DNA of 64,000 nt, taken from the NCBI GenBank assembly GCA_020638195.1, contig JACKJC010000001.1, forward strand, positions 671,001 to 735,000, written 5' to 3'. The notes under the pieces were generated by a model. It saw only the letters and a program-made list of their open reading frames with translations. It was not told the origin of the DNA and did not search any database. Both the position numbers and the translations under genes were made by a program. This document shows positions 32,190 through 43,300 of the stretch, in pieces. Each line of letters starts with the position of its first letter. The first letter of the stretch is position 1. This DNA comes from Methylobacteriaceae bacterium (GTDB lineage Bacteria; Pseudomonadota; Alphaproteobacteria; Rhizobiales; Beijerinckiaceae).

Positions 32190-34670
32190 TTAGGTCCCGC
32201 GCGGCTTAGCTCGCGTCGTCGGCGCGGCGTTGACGGGGTCGTCCGGCCAGACGTGCTTGGGATAACGCCCCTTCATGTCCTTCTTGACGTCGCTCCACGC
32301 GCCGGCCCAGAAGCGCGGCAGGTCGCCGGTCGTCTGGATCGGCCGATGCGCCGGCGAAAGCAGGTGGAAGACAGGTTTGACCCGTCCGCGCGCAAGTTCG
32401 GGATGGGCCTTGAGGCCGAAAAGTTCCTGCACACGCACCGAAATTGCCGGGCCGCCCTCGGCCTCGTAGTCGATGGCGATGCGGGAACCCGCCGGCGTCT
32501 CGAAATGCGTAGGCGCTTCGGCGTCGAGCCGCCGCCGCATGTCCCACGGCAAGAGCGCGTCCAGCGCGCCCGACAGAATCGCCTCCGAAACGTCCGAAAG
32601 CCCCCGCGCGTCTTCAAGATGCGGCGCGAGCCAATCGGCCGCGCTCGCCGCGAGCGCGCTGTCGGAGAGATCGGGCCATTCCTCGCCTTCTGCACGCCGC
32701 AGGAAGGCGACGCGGGATCGCAATTGCTCGAGGCGCGGGCTCCACGGAAGGCGGCCGATTCCGAGCGCCGCGAGGGCCTCGGCCAGCGCACGCGCCGTCT
32801 CTGGCCCCGGCGCCAGCGCGAGATTGCGCGCCTCGAGCGTCAATGCGCCGAGCCGCCGCGTTTCCCGCGCGCGAAGCGTCGAGCGCTCCTTGTCGAACGA
32901 ATTCTCCCGCCGCTTCTCGATCCGCCCGGCGAACAGCGTTTCGATGTCGGCGAGCGTGATCGGCGCGGCCGCCAGGATGCGCGATTGGGCCGCGCGGCCG
33001 GTCGCTTCGGCCACCGCGAGAAAGTCGCAGCCGGCGAGCCGGTCGTGCGGTTCGACCGCCGCCGCGCGGCCGTTCGCCATCAGGAATTCGCCGGGCTTGC
33101 CGCGCCGCTGCGCCACGCGTTCGGGAAAGGCGAGGGCGACCAGCGCGCCGGTCGAATATTCGCTCGCCGGCCTGCCGGAGGCAGCCGATCCCGGCCGCGC
33201 CGCTCTGGCCCAGCCGCGCGCCATGCCGCGCGCCGCCTCCGCCCTCTGGCCGCGCTCGCGCCGGAACCGGTCGAGCCGGTCCTCGAGATCGGCGGAGGTC
33301 CCGCCGAGCCCGCGTTCCGACAGGAGGACCGCGACCTCGGCGGCGGCCTGCCCCTCGCCCGCGCGCGCAGCGTCCACGACCATGCGCGCGAGCCGTGGCG
33401 GCAGCGGCAGGTCGCGCACGGCGCGGCCCTCCTCGGTGATCGCCCCGTCTGCGTCCAGCGCGCCGAGCGATTGCAGCAGCTTGACCGCCTCGTTCCAGGC
33501 AGGCGCGGGCGGCGGGTCGAGGAAGGCGAGCGCATCGCGCTCCCGCGCCCCCCAGAAGGCCAGATCGAGCACGAGGCCCGAGAGATCCGCGCTGAGAATT
33601 TCCGGCTGGGCGAAGGCCGGCAGGGCGCCGGTCGCCGCCTCTTCCCACAGCCGGTAGCAGACGCCGGGCGCGATTCGCCCCGCGCGGCCGCGCCGCTGGT
33701 CGACGGAGGCGCGCGCCGCGCGCACGGTCTCCAGCCGGGTCAGACCGAGGTCCGGCTCGTAGCGCGGGACACGCGCGAGCCCGCTGTCGATCACGACGCG
33801 CACGCCCTCGATCGTCAGCGACGTTTCCGCCACCGAGGTCGCCAGCACGATCTTGCGGGTCCCGGCCTTCGCCGGCAGGACCGCCCGGTCCTGGTCGCGG
33901 CGGTCGAGCGCGCCATAGAGCGGCGCGATCAGGACATTCGTGTCGCGCACGCGCTCGGCAAGATCGCGCGCGACGCGCTCGATCTCGCCCTGTCCTGGCA
34001 GGAAAGCGAGGATCGAGCCCTTTTCGGCCTCGAGTGCGCGCAGGATGGCGCGCAGAACGGCCGGCTCGATCCGCTCGGCGGGATCGCGGCCGAGATAGAT
34101 GGTTTCGACCGGATAGGCGCGCCCCTCGCTCTCGACGATGGGCGCATCACGCATCAGCGTGGCGACGCGCGCGCCGTCCAGCGTCGCCGACATGGCGAGA
34201 AGGCGCAGATCCTCGCGCAACCCTGCCTGCGCGTCGAGCGCCAGCGCCAGGCCGAGATCGGCGTCGAGCGAACGCTCGTGAAATTCGTCGAACAGGACGG
34301 CGGCGACCCCCTCCAGCGCGGGATCGTCGAGAATCATGCGCGTGAACACGCCTTCCGTCACCACGAGGATCCGGGTGCGGGCGGACGAGCGCGATTCCAT
34401 GCGGATGCGCAGGCCGACCGTTTCGCCGACCTTTTCGCCGAGCGTGTCGGCCATGCGTTGCGCGGCAGCCCGCGCCGCCAGCCGGCGCGGCTCCAGCAGC
34501 ACGATCTGATTGCCCGCGGCCCAGTCCTCCTCGAGCAGCGCCAGCGGAACGCGGGTCGTCTTGCCGGCGCCGGGCGGGGCGACCAGGGCGAGATTGGGTT
34601 CCGCGGCGAGGCTTTGGCGCAACGGCGTCAGCACGTCGTCGATCGGCAGCCTGTCGGGAAATGCGCGCAT
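32190..34670 (-). CDS. hrpB: ATP-dependent helicase HrpB
   Basis: HrpB is a DEAH/DExH-box RNA helicase-like protein of unclear cellular role. It has 826 residues, the normal length. Motifs in order: Walker A PPGAGKTTRVP near residue 36, EPRRLAARAAAQRM, TEGVFTRMI, Walker B FDEFHERSLD (DEFH), SATLDG, FLPGQGEIERV, ATSVAETSLTI, and the arginine-finger QRRGRAGRIAPG. A helicase-associated domain and the HrpB C-terminal domain (LPWDMRRRLDAEAPTHF, RYPKHVWPDDP) follow. It is divergent from kup. Confidence 0.97.
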   Translation of the reverse strand: MRAFPDRLPIDDVLTPLRQSLAAEPNLALVAPPGAGKTTRVPLALLEEDWAAGNQIVLLEPRRLAARAAAQRMADTLGEKVGETVGLRIRMESRSSARTRILVVTEGVFTRMILDDPALEGVAAVLFDEFHERSLDADLGLALALDAQAGLREDLRLLAMSATLDGARVATLMRDAPIVESEGRAYPVETIYLGRDPAERIEPAVLRAILRALEAEKGSILAFLPGQGEIERVARDLAERVRDTNVLIAPLYGALDRRDQDRAVLPAKAGTRKIVLATSVAETSLTIEGVRVVIDSGLARVPRYEPDLGLTRLETVRAARASVDQRRGRAGRIAPGVCYRLWEEAATGALPAFAQPEILSADLSGLVLDLAFWGARERDALAFLDPPPAPAWNEAVKLLQSLGALDADGAITEEGRAVRDLPLPPRLARMVVDAARAGEGQAAAEVAVLLSERGLGGTSADLEDRLDRFRRERGQRAEAARGMARGWARAARPGSAASGRPASEYSTGALVALAFPERVAQRRGKPGEFLMANGRAAAVEPHDRLAGCDFLAVAEATGRAAQSRILAAAPITLADIETLFAGRIEKRRENSFDKERSTLRARETRRLGALTLEARNLALAPGPETARALAEALAALGIGRLPWSPRLEQLRSRVAFLRRAEGEEWPDLSDSALAASAADWLAPHLEDARGLSDVSEAILSGALDALLPWDMRRRLDAEAPTHFETPAGSRIAIDYEAEGGPAISVRVQELFGLKAHPELARGRVKPVFHLLSPAHRPIQTTGDLPRFWAGAWSDVKKDMKGRYPKHVWPDDPVNAAPTTRAKPRGT

Positions 34671-34888
34671 GGCGTCTCATCGCAGGATCGATTCGCAACT
34701 GCAATGCGCCGCGCGCGCGCATGCCGGCTTCACGGTGAAGACCTCGCTCTGCGCGCGGACTTGCCGAGGTGGCCGCTGGTTCTGCGGACGCGAACTTCGA
34801 ATGGGACTTTTCTGTGATCGGGAAACGGCGTATATCGCCGCGCCCGCCGGTTGCAGCCGGTGGTGGGGCTTCTCCCCCGAGCGCGCGA

Positions 34889-36877
34889 ATGACGCAACAA
34901 GGTCCGAACGGCGACGGTTCAACCGCAGCCGCTCCGCAGACGCAGGACGGCCCGGCGAGCGAGCCGGTCGTCGACAATCGTCAGAATGGCGAGGGCGGTC
35001 ACGGCCATGGCTTCTGGGCCATGGCGCTTGGCTCGGTCGGCGTCGTCTACGGCGACATCGGCACGAGCCCGCTCTACGCGCTCAAGGCCTCGCTGGAGCA
35101 CACCAAGCAGACCGGCACGCATGCGACGGAAATCGTCGGGATCGTCTCGCTGCTGATTTGGGCGCTGATCTTCATCGTCACCGTCAAGTACGTGCTGTTC
35201 ATCATGCGCGCCGACAACAAGGGCGAAGGCGGCACGCTCTCGCTGATGGCGCTTGCGCAGCACGCGGTCGGCAAGCGCACCATGCCGATCTTCCTGCTCG
35301 GCGTCGCCGGCGCAGCGCTGTTTTCGGGCGACGCGATCATCACGCCGGCGATCTCGGTCCTCTCGGCGATCGAGGGCCTGAAACTGCCCGCCGTGCGCCA
35401 GTACGTCGATTTCTCGCCCTATATCCTGCCGATCACCATCGCGATCCTGATCTCGCTGTTCATGGTGCAGAGCCGCGGCACGGCCAAGGTCGCTGCCCTG
35501 TTCGGCCCGATCATGGTTCTGTTCTTCGGCACGCTCGCGACGCTCGGCGCGATCCACATTTCCGACGAGCCCGGCATCCTGCGCGCGATCAATCCGATCT
35601 ACGGCCTGATCTTCCTGACCTCGAACGGCGCCCAGAGCTTCACCACGCTCGGCCTCGTCTTCCTTGCGGTCACCGGCGCCGAGGCGCTGTACGCGGACAT
35701 GGGCCATTTTGGCCGCAAGCCGATCCAGCTCGCCTGGGTTTTCTTCGTCCTGCCCTCGCTGATCCTCAACTATCTCGGCCAGGGCGCCTTCATCCTCGCC
35801 CATCCCTCCGTGGTGATGCATGAGGATTTCAGCCCCTTCTACCAACTCGCGCCGGACTGGGCGCTGATCCCGCTGATCATTCTGGCGACCGTCGCGACTA
35901 TCATCGCCAGCCAGGCTGTCATCACCGGCGCCTTCTCCATCGTCCGCCAGGCGATCCAGCTCGGCCTTCTGCCACGCATGGAAATCCGCCACACCTCGGA
36001 ATCCGCCGAAGGCCAGATCTTCGTGCCGCGCGTCAATCGCCTGCTGCTGATCGGTGTCGTCATCCTCGTCATCCTGTTCAAGACGTCGGATTCGCTCGCC
36101 AACGCCTACGGCATCGCTGTCACCGCCTCCATGGCCGTGGACACGGCGCTCGCCGCCATCGTCGTCCGGAAATTGTGGAACTGGCCGATCTGGGGCACGC
36201 TCCTCTTCGCGGGCTTCTTCCTCGCCATCGACATGTCCTTCCTGGGCGCCAATCTCGTGAAGGTGCTGGAAGGCGGCTGGGTGCCGATTTTGCTCGGCGC
36301 GACCTCGATGGTGACCATGTGGACCTGGTCGCGCGGCACGGCGCAGCTCAACGAGAAAAGCAAGCGCGATTCGATCCCGACCGTCGACCTCCTGCGCATG
36401 CTCGCGAAATCGAAACCGACGCGTGTGCCTGGCACGGCCGTGTTCCTGACCGGAACGCCCGATGTCGCGCCGCCCGCGCTCATGCACAATCTCAAGCACA
36501 ACAAGGTGCTTCACGAGCGCGTGGTGCTGATGTCGGTCGTGACCGAGGATATTCCGCGCGTCGATCCCGCCAATCGCTTCGAGACGAAGAAGCTCTCCGA
36601 CGACTTCATGTCGGTAACGCTGCATTTCGGCTTCATGGAAAGCCCGCGCATTCCCTCGGCCATGGCCGTGCTGCGCAAGGCCGGATACAAATTCGACATC
36701 ATGACGACGTCTTTCTTCCTCGGCAGGCGTTCGCTGAAGCCGAGCGCGTCCTCGGGCATGCCGCTGTGGCAGGACAAACTGTTCATCAGCCTGTCCAAAC
36801 AGGCGACGACCGCGACGGACTTCTTCGCAATTCCCTCCGATCGCGTCGTCGAACTCGGCGCGCAGGTCACGATCTGA
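34889..36877 (+). CDS. kup: Potassium uptake protein Kup
   Basis: Kup is an inner-membrane potassium/proton symporter. From the ATG at 34889 it has 662 residues with a polar, Gly/Gln/Asn-rich N-terminal tail of about 40 residues, then about 12 transmembrane helices. Family motifs include LGSVGVVYGDIGTSPLYALKA, DNKGEGGTLSLMAL, LFSGDAIITPAISVLSAIEG, GAEALYADMGHFG and SLANAYGIAVTASM. The C-terminal cytoplasmic part contains VFLTGTPDVAPPALMHNLKHNKVLHE. An upstream in-frame extension to 34769 lacks similarity. It converges on addA with a 27-bp gap. Confidence 0.96.
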   Translation: MTQQGPNGDGSTAAAPQTQDGPASEPVVDNRQNGEGGHGHGFWAMALGSVGVVYGDIGTSPLYALKASLEHTKQTGTHATEIVGIVSLLIWALIFIVTVKYVLFIMRADNKGEGGTLSLMALAQHAVGKRTMPIFLLGVAGAALFSGDAIITPAISVLSAIEGLKLPAVRQYVDFSPYILPITIAILISLFMVQSRGTAKVAALFGPIMVLFFGTLATLGAIHISDEPGILRAINPIYGLIFLTSNGAQSFTTLGLVFLAVTGAEALYADMGHFGRKPIQLAWVFFVLPSLILNYLGQGAFILAHPSVVMHEDFSPFYQLAPDWALIPLIILATVATIIASQAVITGAFSIVRQAIQLGLLPRMEIRHTSESAEGQIFVPRVNRLLLIGVVILVILFKTSDSLANAYGIAVTASMAVDTALAAIVVRKLWNWPIWGTLLFAGFFLAIDMSFLGANLVKVLEGGWVPILLGATSMVTMWTWSRGTAQLNEKSKRDSIPTVDLLRMLAKSKPTRVPGTAVFLTGTPDVAPPALMHNLKHNKVLHERVVLMSVVTEDIPRVDPANRFETKKLSDDFMSVTLHFGFMESPRIPSAMAVLRKAGYKFDIMTTSFFLGRRSLKPSASSGMPLWQDKLFISLSKQATTATDFFAIPSDRVVELGAQVTI

Positions 36878-36904
36878 CGAGGCGGTTCCAGGCAGCGAAG
36901 CGAC

Positions 36905-39900
36905 TCACAACGCCGCCAGCGCTGCCTCCATCGCGACCGCCGGAATTTCCTGCAGGCGCGGCGTCGCCGTCCACAGGATGAAGGCGCGCACGCTCCTGTC
37001 GGGATAGAGCTCGCGCACGGCAGCGCCATAGAGCGCGAGCTGCGCGACATAGGTCGATGGAGTTTCCCCGGGCGGCGCGCCCGTCTTGAAATCCGCGATC
37101 CAGATTTCCGCGCCGACTTCCGCCAGCCGGTCGATGCGTCCGGCGATCTCGATCGGGCTCCCGCCGGAGCACGGGATGCGCGCGGCGATCGTGACCTCCG
37201 CGCGCGAGTTCGCGCTGAAGAGCGGCGCAGCCTCGGCGAGTGCGAGGGCATGCAAGACCTCGTCCGTCAAAGCCGCGTGCGCATCGACGCTCATGCCCGG
37301 CGCTTGCGTGCGCAGATAGCGCAACGCCGCGGCGGCGCGCTGGCCCTCGGCGATCGTCGGCAGGCTCTGCAGCAGCTGATGCACGAGGAGACCTCGAATC
37401 ACGCCGGACGATGTGATGGCGCCGCTCGCGCGCATCGGCCCTTCGAATCCGTCGGCGCCAGACAGCGCGCTCGATGGCCGCAGCGGCGGCGGCGCCTCGC
37501 GTTCGCGAGCGACCTGCGCGAACAGCCAGTCCGGAGCAGCCGTTGTTTCCGCGCGCGAAAAGAGCGCGCCTTCGTCGCCGACGGACGGAGCTCCGAAGCG
37601 CCGGACGCGGCCGCCGGGCGCGGTTTCGTCTTCGATATCGGCGAGCGTCTCGTCGAGGCCGGCGACGACGAGATCGTACCAGCAGCCCGTGGGCTTCTTC
37701 TTCAGCCCGTAGTGCCCGCAGACGTACAGTCGCTCCTCGGCGCGCGTCATCGCGACATAGAGCAGGCGCCGATATTCGTTTCCAACCTCGTCGACAGCCC
37801 TCTCGCGACAGTTCGCCACGGCGCCCGCGTCCTCGTCCTTGCGCGGCGACCATGCGAGCGCGGCGCCCGCGTTCCCCGGCAGCGAGAACAATGTGTTCTT
37901 CGACGCCGGCGGCAATGCGCATGTGTCGGGCAGGAAGACGACCTTCGCCTCGAGGCCCTTGGCGGCGTGAACCGTCATGACGCGCACGACGTCCGCGCTT
38001 TCCATGTCGCGCTTGACGGTGAGCTCGAGCGTTTCGACCTCATGTATGAAAGCCGCGAGCGATGGCGCGGCGTTGCGGTCGTGATCGAGCGCGAGCGACA
38101 TGAATTCGTCGATGGCGTCGCCAGCTTCGGCGCCGAGCCGCGCGAGAAAGGCGCGTCGTCCGCCGTCCTCGCCGAGCAGCCGGCTGAAGAATTCAAACGG
38201 TCGCGCCTCCTTCGCCCAATCGCGCCAGCGCGCGATTTTTTGCGCGGCGCGCGCATGGCGGCTTTCGGGCGATGCGCGCAGCGCTGCGTCGAGAGAACCG
38301 GGGCGGTGCGGCGCGACTTCGATCAGATCGGAATCGTCGAGGCCGATCAGCGGCGATTTGAGCGCACAGGCGAGCGCATAATCGTCCTGTGGCGCAAGCG
38401 CGACGCGCGCAGCGGCGAGGAGGTCCATGACCGCGATATGGCTGGCAATTTCGAGCCGGTCGGCGCCGGCGACGGGAACGCCCTTAGCCTTCAGTGCGCG
38501 CACCATGGCTTCGAAAAACGCGTCGCGGCGTCGCACGAGAATCATCACGTCGCCCGGCCGGATTGGCCGCAGCGCCCCGCTCTGCGAATCATGGACGCGT
38601 TCGCGCGACGCCGGCCCGATGAACGCCTTGATCTTCGCGGCGATGCGCTCCGCGAGCTCGGCAGGCGGCGAGGTTTCGCGCGGCAGGTCGAGCGGCAGCG
38701 TCCATTCGGCAGGGTCGGGCTGCTTGCTTCCCGCGATCGGCTCCCAGATTTCTACCATGCCCGGAATATCGTGCTTGAGCGCGCTATGGCGTGGCGGCGG
38801 CTCCTGGGGATCGGCGTTGAGGCCTTTGCGCGCTTCGGGCGATGAGAAGACGAGATCGACCGCGTCGAGTATGTTTCTGGCGGACCGAAACGATAATTCG
38901 AGCGGCACCGGATCGAAGGTCTGGTCCGCGGCTTCCACACGCGCGCGGAACAAATTGCGCATCCGTCCGAAGGATTGCGGCGAGGCCCCCTGGAACGAGA
39001 AGATCGACTGCTTCTCATCCCCGACCGCAAAGAACGTGCGCCGCTGTAGCCGCGCGCCGGCGCCAGAGGTGAATTCCGATGCGAGCGCCTCGAGGATCGC
39101 CCATTGCGCCTCGCTCGTATCCTGCGCCTCGTCGACGAGAATGTGATCGACGCCGCGATCGAGCTTGTAGAGCGTCCAGGCCGCAGCGCCCTCGCGCGTC
39201 AGCAATGCGCGCGTGCGCTCGATCAGGTCGTCGAAGTCGAGCACGCCGTGCGTGCGCTTCAGCGCTTCATAGCGTTGGAGACAGGCGGCGGCCAGCCGCA
39301 ACAGCGCGATAGTGCGATCAAGAGTCCAGACCACGCGAAGCTTGTCGCGGAGAGCGAGAAGACGCTGCCCTTCCTCGATCAGTTTTCGCGGCAGGTCGGG
39401 CGCGATCTTGGCGATGTTGTTCGTTGCGACCCGCTCGAGCGGAGCGCCTTTCTGCGTGAAGAACAGGGAGAAATAATCTTCGATGCATGCCGAATCCGGT
39501 GCGCGTTCGGCAGCCTGCCGCAATTTGAGGGCCTGCTTCTTGTCGTTCGCCGAGCCGCCTTCGAGCGTGACGGCGATCGCACGCCACTCGCTCCAATGAA
39601 TCCCGTCCTCGACGATTGCGCGCCGGATCGACGCCTCGTCGTCATCCGACGACAGTTCCAGAGCGGCGGGCAATCGCGCGATCAGCGTCTCGACATCGTC
39701 GAGCGCCTCGCGTTGTGCAAGCGCGGCGTTGAGAATGGTTTCGAAACCGCCTTCTGAAGTCTCCTCCGCGACGCGCGCGAGCGCCGCCCCGAGAATTGCA
39801 TCGTTGGCTGCCGCTTCAAAAGTTTCGCGCCGCGCCAGCGCCAGCAATTCGGCGCGCTCCAGATCTTCCGCCGCCCGAAATTCCGCGGGCACGTTCGCTT

Positions 39901-40309
39901 CGAACGGAAAGAGATGCAGCACGCGCTCGCAAAAGGCATGGATCGTCTGGATCTTCAATCCGCCCGGCGTTTCAACGGCCGCCGCGAACAGTTTTCGCGC
40001 ATCGTCGAGATTGTGCGGCGGCCTCGCGCCCGTCTCCTCGATTTTCGCGCGCAAGGTTTCGTCGTCGGCGAGCGTCCAGCCCGCGAGCATGCCGAAGACG
40101 CGCGCCGACATGTTGGCGGCCGCGGCCTTGGTGAAGGTGAGGCAGATCAGGCGCGATGGCGCGACGCCCGCCAGCAGCAGGCGAACGACGCGCTGCGTCA
40201 GCACATGCGTCTTGCCCGAGCCCGCATGCGCCGACACCCAGGCGGAGACTTCAGGGTCGGATGCGCGCCTCTGGTTCGTCCGCGTTTGCGCGGGGATCGG
40301 ATATCTCAT
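36905..40309 (-). CDS. addA: Double-strand break repair helicase-nuclease AddA
   Basis: AddA is the UvrD-like 3'-5' helicase/nuclease subunit of AddAB, which processes DNA double-strand breaks for recombination. It has 1134 residues from the ATG at 40309. Walker A HAGSGKTHVLTQRV lies near residue 33; LVDEAQDTSEAQW is the DExx box, VGDEKQSIFSFQGA motif III, and VMTVHAAKGLEAKVVFLPDT with YVAMTRAEERLYVCGH motifs V/VI. The C-terminal RecB-like nuclease domain has IWIADFKTGAPPGE. Its ATG overlaps the addB TGA (40306-40309), so the two are coupled. It ends the minus-strand cluster. Confidence 0.97.
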   Translation of the reverse strand: MRYPIPAQTRTNQRRASDPEVSAWVSAHAGSGKTHVLTQRVVRLLLAGVAPSRLICLTFTKAAAANMSARVFGMLAGWTLADDETLRAKIEETGARPPHNLDDARKLFAAAVETPGGLKIQTIHAFCERVLHLFPFEANVPAEFRAAEDLERAELLALARRETFEAAANDAILGAALARVAEETSEGGFETILNAALAQREALDDVETLIARLPAALELSSDDDEASIRRAIVEDGIHWSEWRAIAVTLEGGSANDKKQALKLRQAAERAPDSACIEDYFSLFFTQKGAPLERVATNNIAKIAPDLPRKLIEEGQRLLALRDKLRVVWTLDRTIALLRLAAACLQRYEALKRTHGVLDFDDLIERTRALLTREGAAAWTLYKLDRGVDHILVDEAQDTSEAQWAILEALASEFTSGAGARLQRRTFFAVGDEKQSIFSFQGASPQSFGRMRNLFRARVEAADQTFDPVPLELSFRSARNILDAVDLVFSSPEARKGLNADPQEPPPRHSALKHDIPGMVEIWEPIAGSKQPDPAEWTLPLDLPRETSPPAELAERIAAKIKAFIGPASRERVHDSQSGALRPIRPGDVMILVRRRDAFFEAMVRALKAKGVPVAGADRLEIASHIAVMDLLAAARVALAPQDDYALACALKSPLIGLDDSDLIEVAPHRPGSLDAALRASPESRHARAAQKIARWRDWAKEARPFEFFSRLLGEDGGRRAFLARLGAEAGDAIDEFMSLALDHDRNAAPSLAAFIHEVETLELTVKRDMESADVVRVMTVHAAKGLEAKVVFLPDTCALPPASKNTLFSLPGNAGAALAWSPRKDEDAGAVANCRERAVDEVGNEYRRLLYVAMTRAEERLYVCGHYGLKKKPTGCWYDLVVAGLDETLADIEDETAPGGRVRRFGAPSVGDEGALFSRAETTAAPDWLFAQVAREREAPPPLRPSSALSGADGFEGPMRASGAITSSGVIRGLLVHQLLQSLPTIAEGQRAAAALRYLRTQAPGMSVDAHAALTDEVLHALALAEAAPLFSANSRAEVTIAARIPCSGGSPIEIAGRIDRLAEVGAEIWIADFKTGAPPGETPSTYVAQLALYGAAVRELYPDRSVRAFILWTATPRLQEIPAVAMEAALAAL

Positions 40310-43300
40310 CCCTCGTCCACTCCGACTCCGCCGGAGGCCGACCATTCCTTGACCCGCGCGAGATGATCGAAATCGCCGGCCCGCTTGATGAACTGGGCGA
40401 GCGCGCGCGAAGGATATCCCTGTTCCGGTTCGCGGAACGACGACAGAAGCTTGTTCAGCTCCATAAAGTGCGTCTCCGCGAGTTCCGCGATATTCATCTC
40501 TTCCGGGGACGATGGAACGATCTTGCCGCCATTCTTGCCGCCCAGTTTGATATAGGCGCCGCCTTCGACGCCGGCCGCTGAAATCTCCGCAAATGCGCCG
40601 CGCAGGACCATGGCGGCTTCGAGCGTGAGTTGCGCGGCAAGCCCGATCTCGATCTGTCGCTTCGATGGCGGTTCGCCGGTCTTATAGTCGATGATTCGCG
40701 CATGGCCCGCGCGATCGATCTCGATCCGGTCGGCTTCGGCCGTCAGCGTGAATTCGCTTCCGTCCGATAGCGTGAACGGCAACTTCCCGCGCGCCTCGGC
40801 GACAATTTTGTCGATCTCCGGCCTGCGTCCCGCCTCGTAGCCGAGCAGATAATCGAGGCCTGCTTCCAGCGCCGGCCAGCGAAACGCGCGCCATGCGGGA
40901 TCGGCGAAGAATGGCGCAAGGTGTTCGCGCGCGGCGGAGACGAGGAAGTCGCGGGCCTCGGACGGCAATTCGCGCCCCGGCCAGCGGCGCACAAATTCTG
41001 CGAGCGCCAGATGAACGCTCGTGCCTTGTTCCGACGCGCCGATTGCGAAGTCGAGTCGCTCCAGCGGCTGCAGCCGGAGAATGCGTTCGGCGTAGATCGC
41101 ATAGGGATCGCGGCGCAATGTCTCGATCCGCGTGACGCTGAGCGATTTCGGCCGCAGCTCGACCGGCGGCTTCGGCGCGGGCCGTGTGAGCGGCGCGGCG
41201 GCAGGCGAGGCGTCGAGCAGCCGGGCCAGCGCGATCAGGCGCGCGCCGCGTGCGCGTAGGCCGTCGAATTCGACATCGCCGGCCAGCGCGCCGAGCCGTT
41301 GCAGAAAGCGCGATGCGACGGTCGGCGCGCGTGCGCGTTTTTGCGCGCGGGTGAGAACGACTTCGCGCGCCCCCATCGCCATCGCGAAATCATGCGCGGA
41401 TTGCCCGATACGCCGTTCGGGCGGCGTCAGTCCGATCTGCGCGCGCATCGGCCGGTTGAGAAATGCGTCGCTACGCGGCTGTGGCGGCCAGATCGTCTCG
41501 TCGAGCCCGGCGAGCACGACGAGATCGGCCTCGAGCAAACGCGCTTCCAGCAGGCCGAGAATCTTGAGTCGCGGATGCGCAAGCTGCGGCCCGCGCGAAA
41601 CGACCCCCGAAACAAGCCGGTCGAACAGGGCGCGATATTCGTAGAGACCGAAGCGCAATTCGGATTCAGCCTCGCCACCCATTGCGCCGACCTCGTCGAA
41701 CAGGCGTTCGAGTGTGACCTCGTCTTCGGAATAACCGGCGACGGCATGCGCGCCGAGCGCGCGCAGCGCCGCGCGATGCAGCGCGATCCACGCGCCCACT
41801 GTCTGGGCGCGCGGCGCAGCGCGCAAGGACGCGAGCGCGGAGTCGATCGCGAGCGCCGCCATTTCCATCTCTTCCCATTCGCCCGGCGCGAGCCGTCGCA
41901 CGGCGGCATGGGCGTGCCGGCCGTGCGCGGAATCCCGCGCGGCATTGAAACGTGCGCGCCAGTCGGGATCGCAGGGCGTCGCGCGCAAGACGGCGATTTC
42001 GATGTGCTGTGCGAGCTCCAGGGTGCGTGCGCGGTCCTGCGTCGGCGCAACCCCGCTGTGACCCAGGAGCGCGAGAAAGGCGACATCGGATCGTTCCGTC
42101 GCTGCGCTCAGCACGGCGCGCGCGAATGCGCCGGCAGGCGTCGCACCGAGCGGTTCGCCGCCGGAATCGTCGACGTGCAGGCCCCAGCGCGCGAGTTCCG
42201 CTCGCACGCGTCGCGCGATGGCGCGATCGGGCGTGATCAGCGCCGCGGTCTTTTCCGGCGTCTCCAGCGCCTCGCGCAGACAGATCGCGATGGCGAGCGC
42301 TTCCTCGCGCTCGTCGGCGGCCTCGACCAGGCAGACGTCGGCGAGCGCATCCGCGCGCTCGTTTCCATGCGCGGCGACATAGGCGCGCCAGTCTGGCGTC
42401 GACTCGCTCGGCGCCAAGGCCTGCGAGACGAAACGCCGCCGTTTGTTCAGCATTGCGTCCGGCGCGGCGAGCGCGCGCACATCCTCGCGCGAAACTTCGA
42501 GGCGCGTCAGCAGCCGCGCGAGCGCGGCCTGCGGATGGCCGTGCGCAGGCTCGGTTACCTCCCCCGCGCCGGACGCCAGCCGCCAGTCTTTTTCCGGCAT
42601 GATGTCGTCGAGGCCCGGCAGGATCACGGCGCCGCGCGGGATGCGTGCGATGGCGCCCATGAGTTTCGCGGTCGCGCGGTTCGTGCCGGTCGAGCCGAGC
42701 ACGATCGTCGGTTCGTCCAACTCGGCGAGCCGCGCCGCCTCGCGATCGATCAGTCGCGCGCGCCGCGCGGCGAGATCGATCGCGCCGCGATCTCTGAGAA
42801 TATCCGGCCAGAGTTCGATCGCGATCTTCAGGAATTCCGCGGAAATGCCCCAGTAGCGATCGTAATCTTCAGCCGCAAGACGCCGGATCGCCGACCAGTC
42901 CGCGCCTTCGACGATGAATTCGTCGATGAGATCGGCAAGTTCTCCGGCGAGCGCAAGCGCGTCAGCAGGCGTCGCGCCGACGACGAGCGCCTGGGTCGCG
43001 TCGGTGATGATCTCCCCGTTCTGGCCGACGCCGACGATCGCGCCGCGCAATTGCTGCGACCAGCGATGAACGAGGGAAGCCAGCAGGAAGCGGCGCTCGA
43101 TCTCGCCGATCGCCGGCGGGATCGAGGGATCGAAGGAGACGAATGCTTCGTCGGGCTCGGCGAACAGCGAGGCTTCCTCGTCGACAGCGCCGAGCGGCCT
43201 GATTGTCGGCAGCAGCGTCGCGCCACGCTCCGATTGCGCCGCGAATTCCGCAATCAGCGCACGGGTTGCGCGACGCGTCGGGACATAGATCGTCAGATCC

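Noticed and set aside
32253..34817. Plus-strand open frame of about 850 codons opposite hrpB.
   Set aside because: Antisense mirror of a full-length helicase gene; Arg-rich low-complexity translation.
34671..34888. Possible N-terminal extension of Kup or a leader peptide.
   Set aside because: The frame is open from 34769 but its translation shows no similarity and contains no better ribosome site than the 34889 start.
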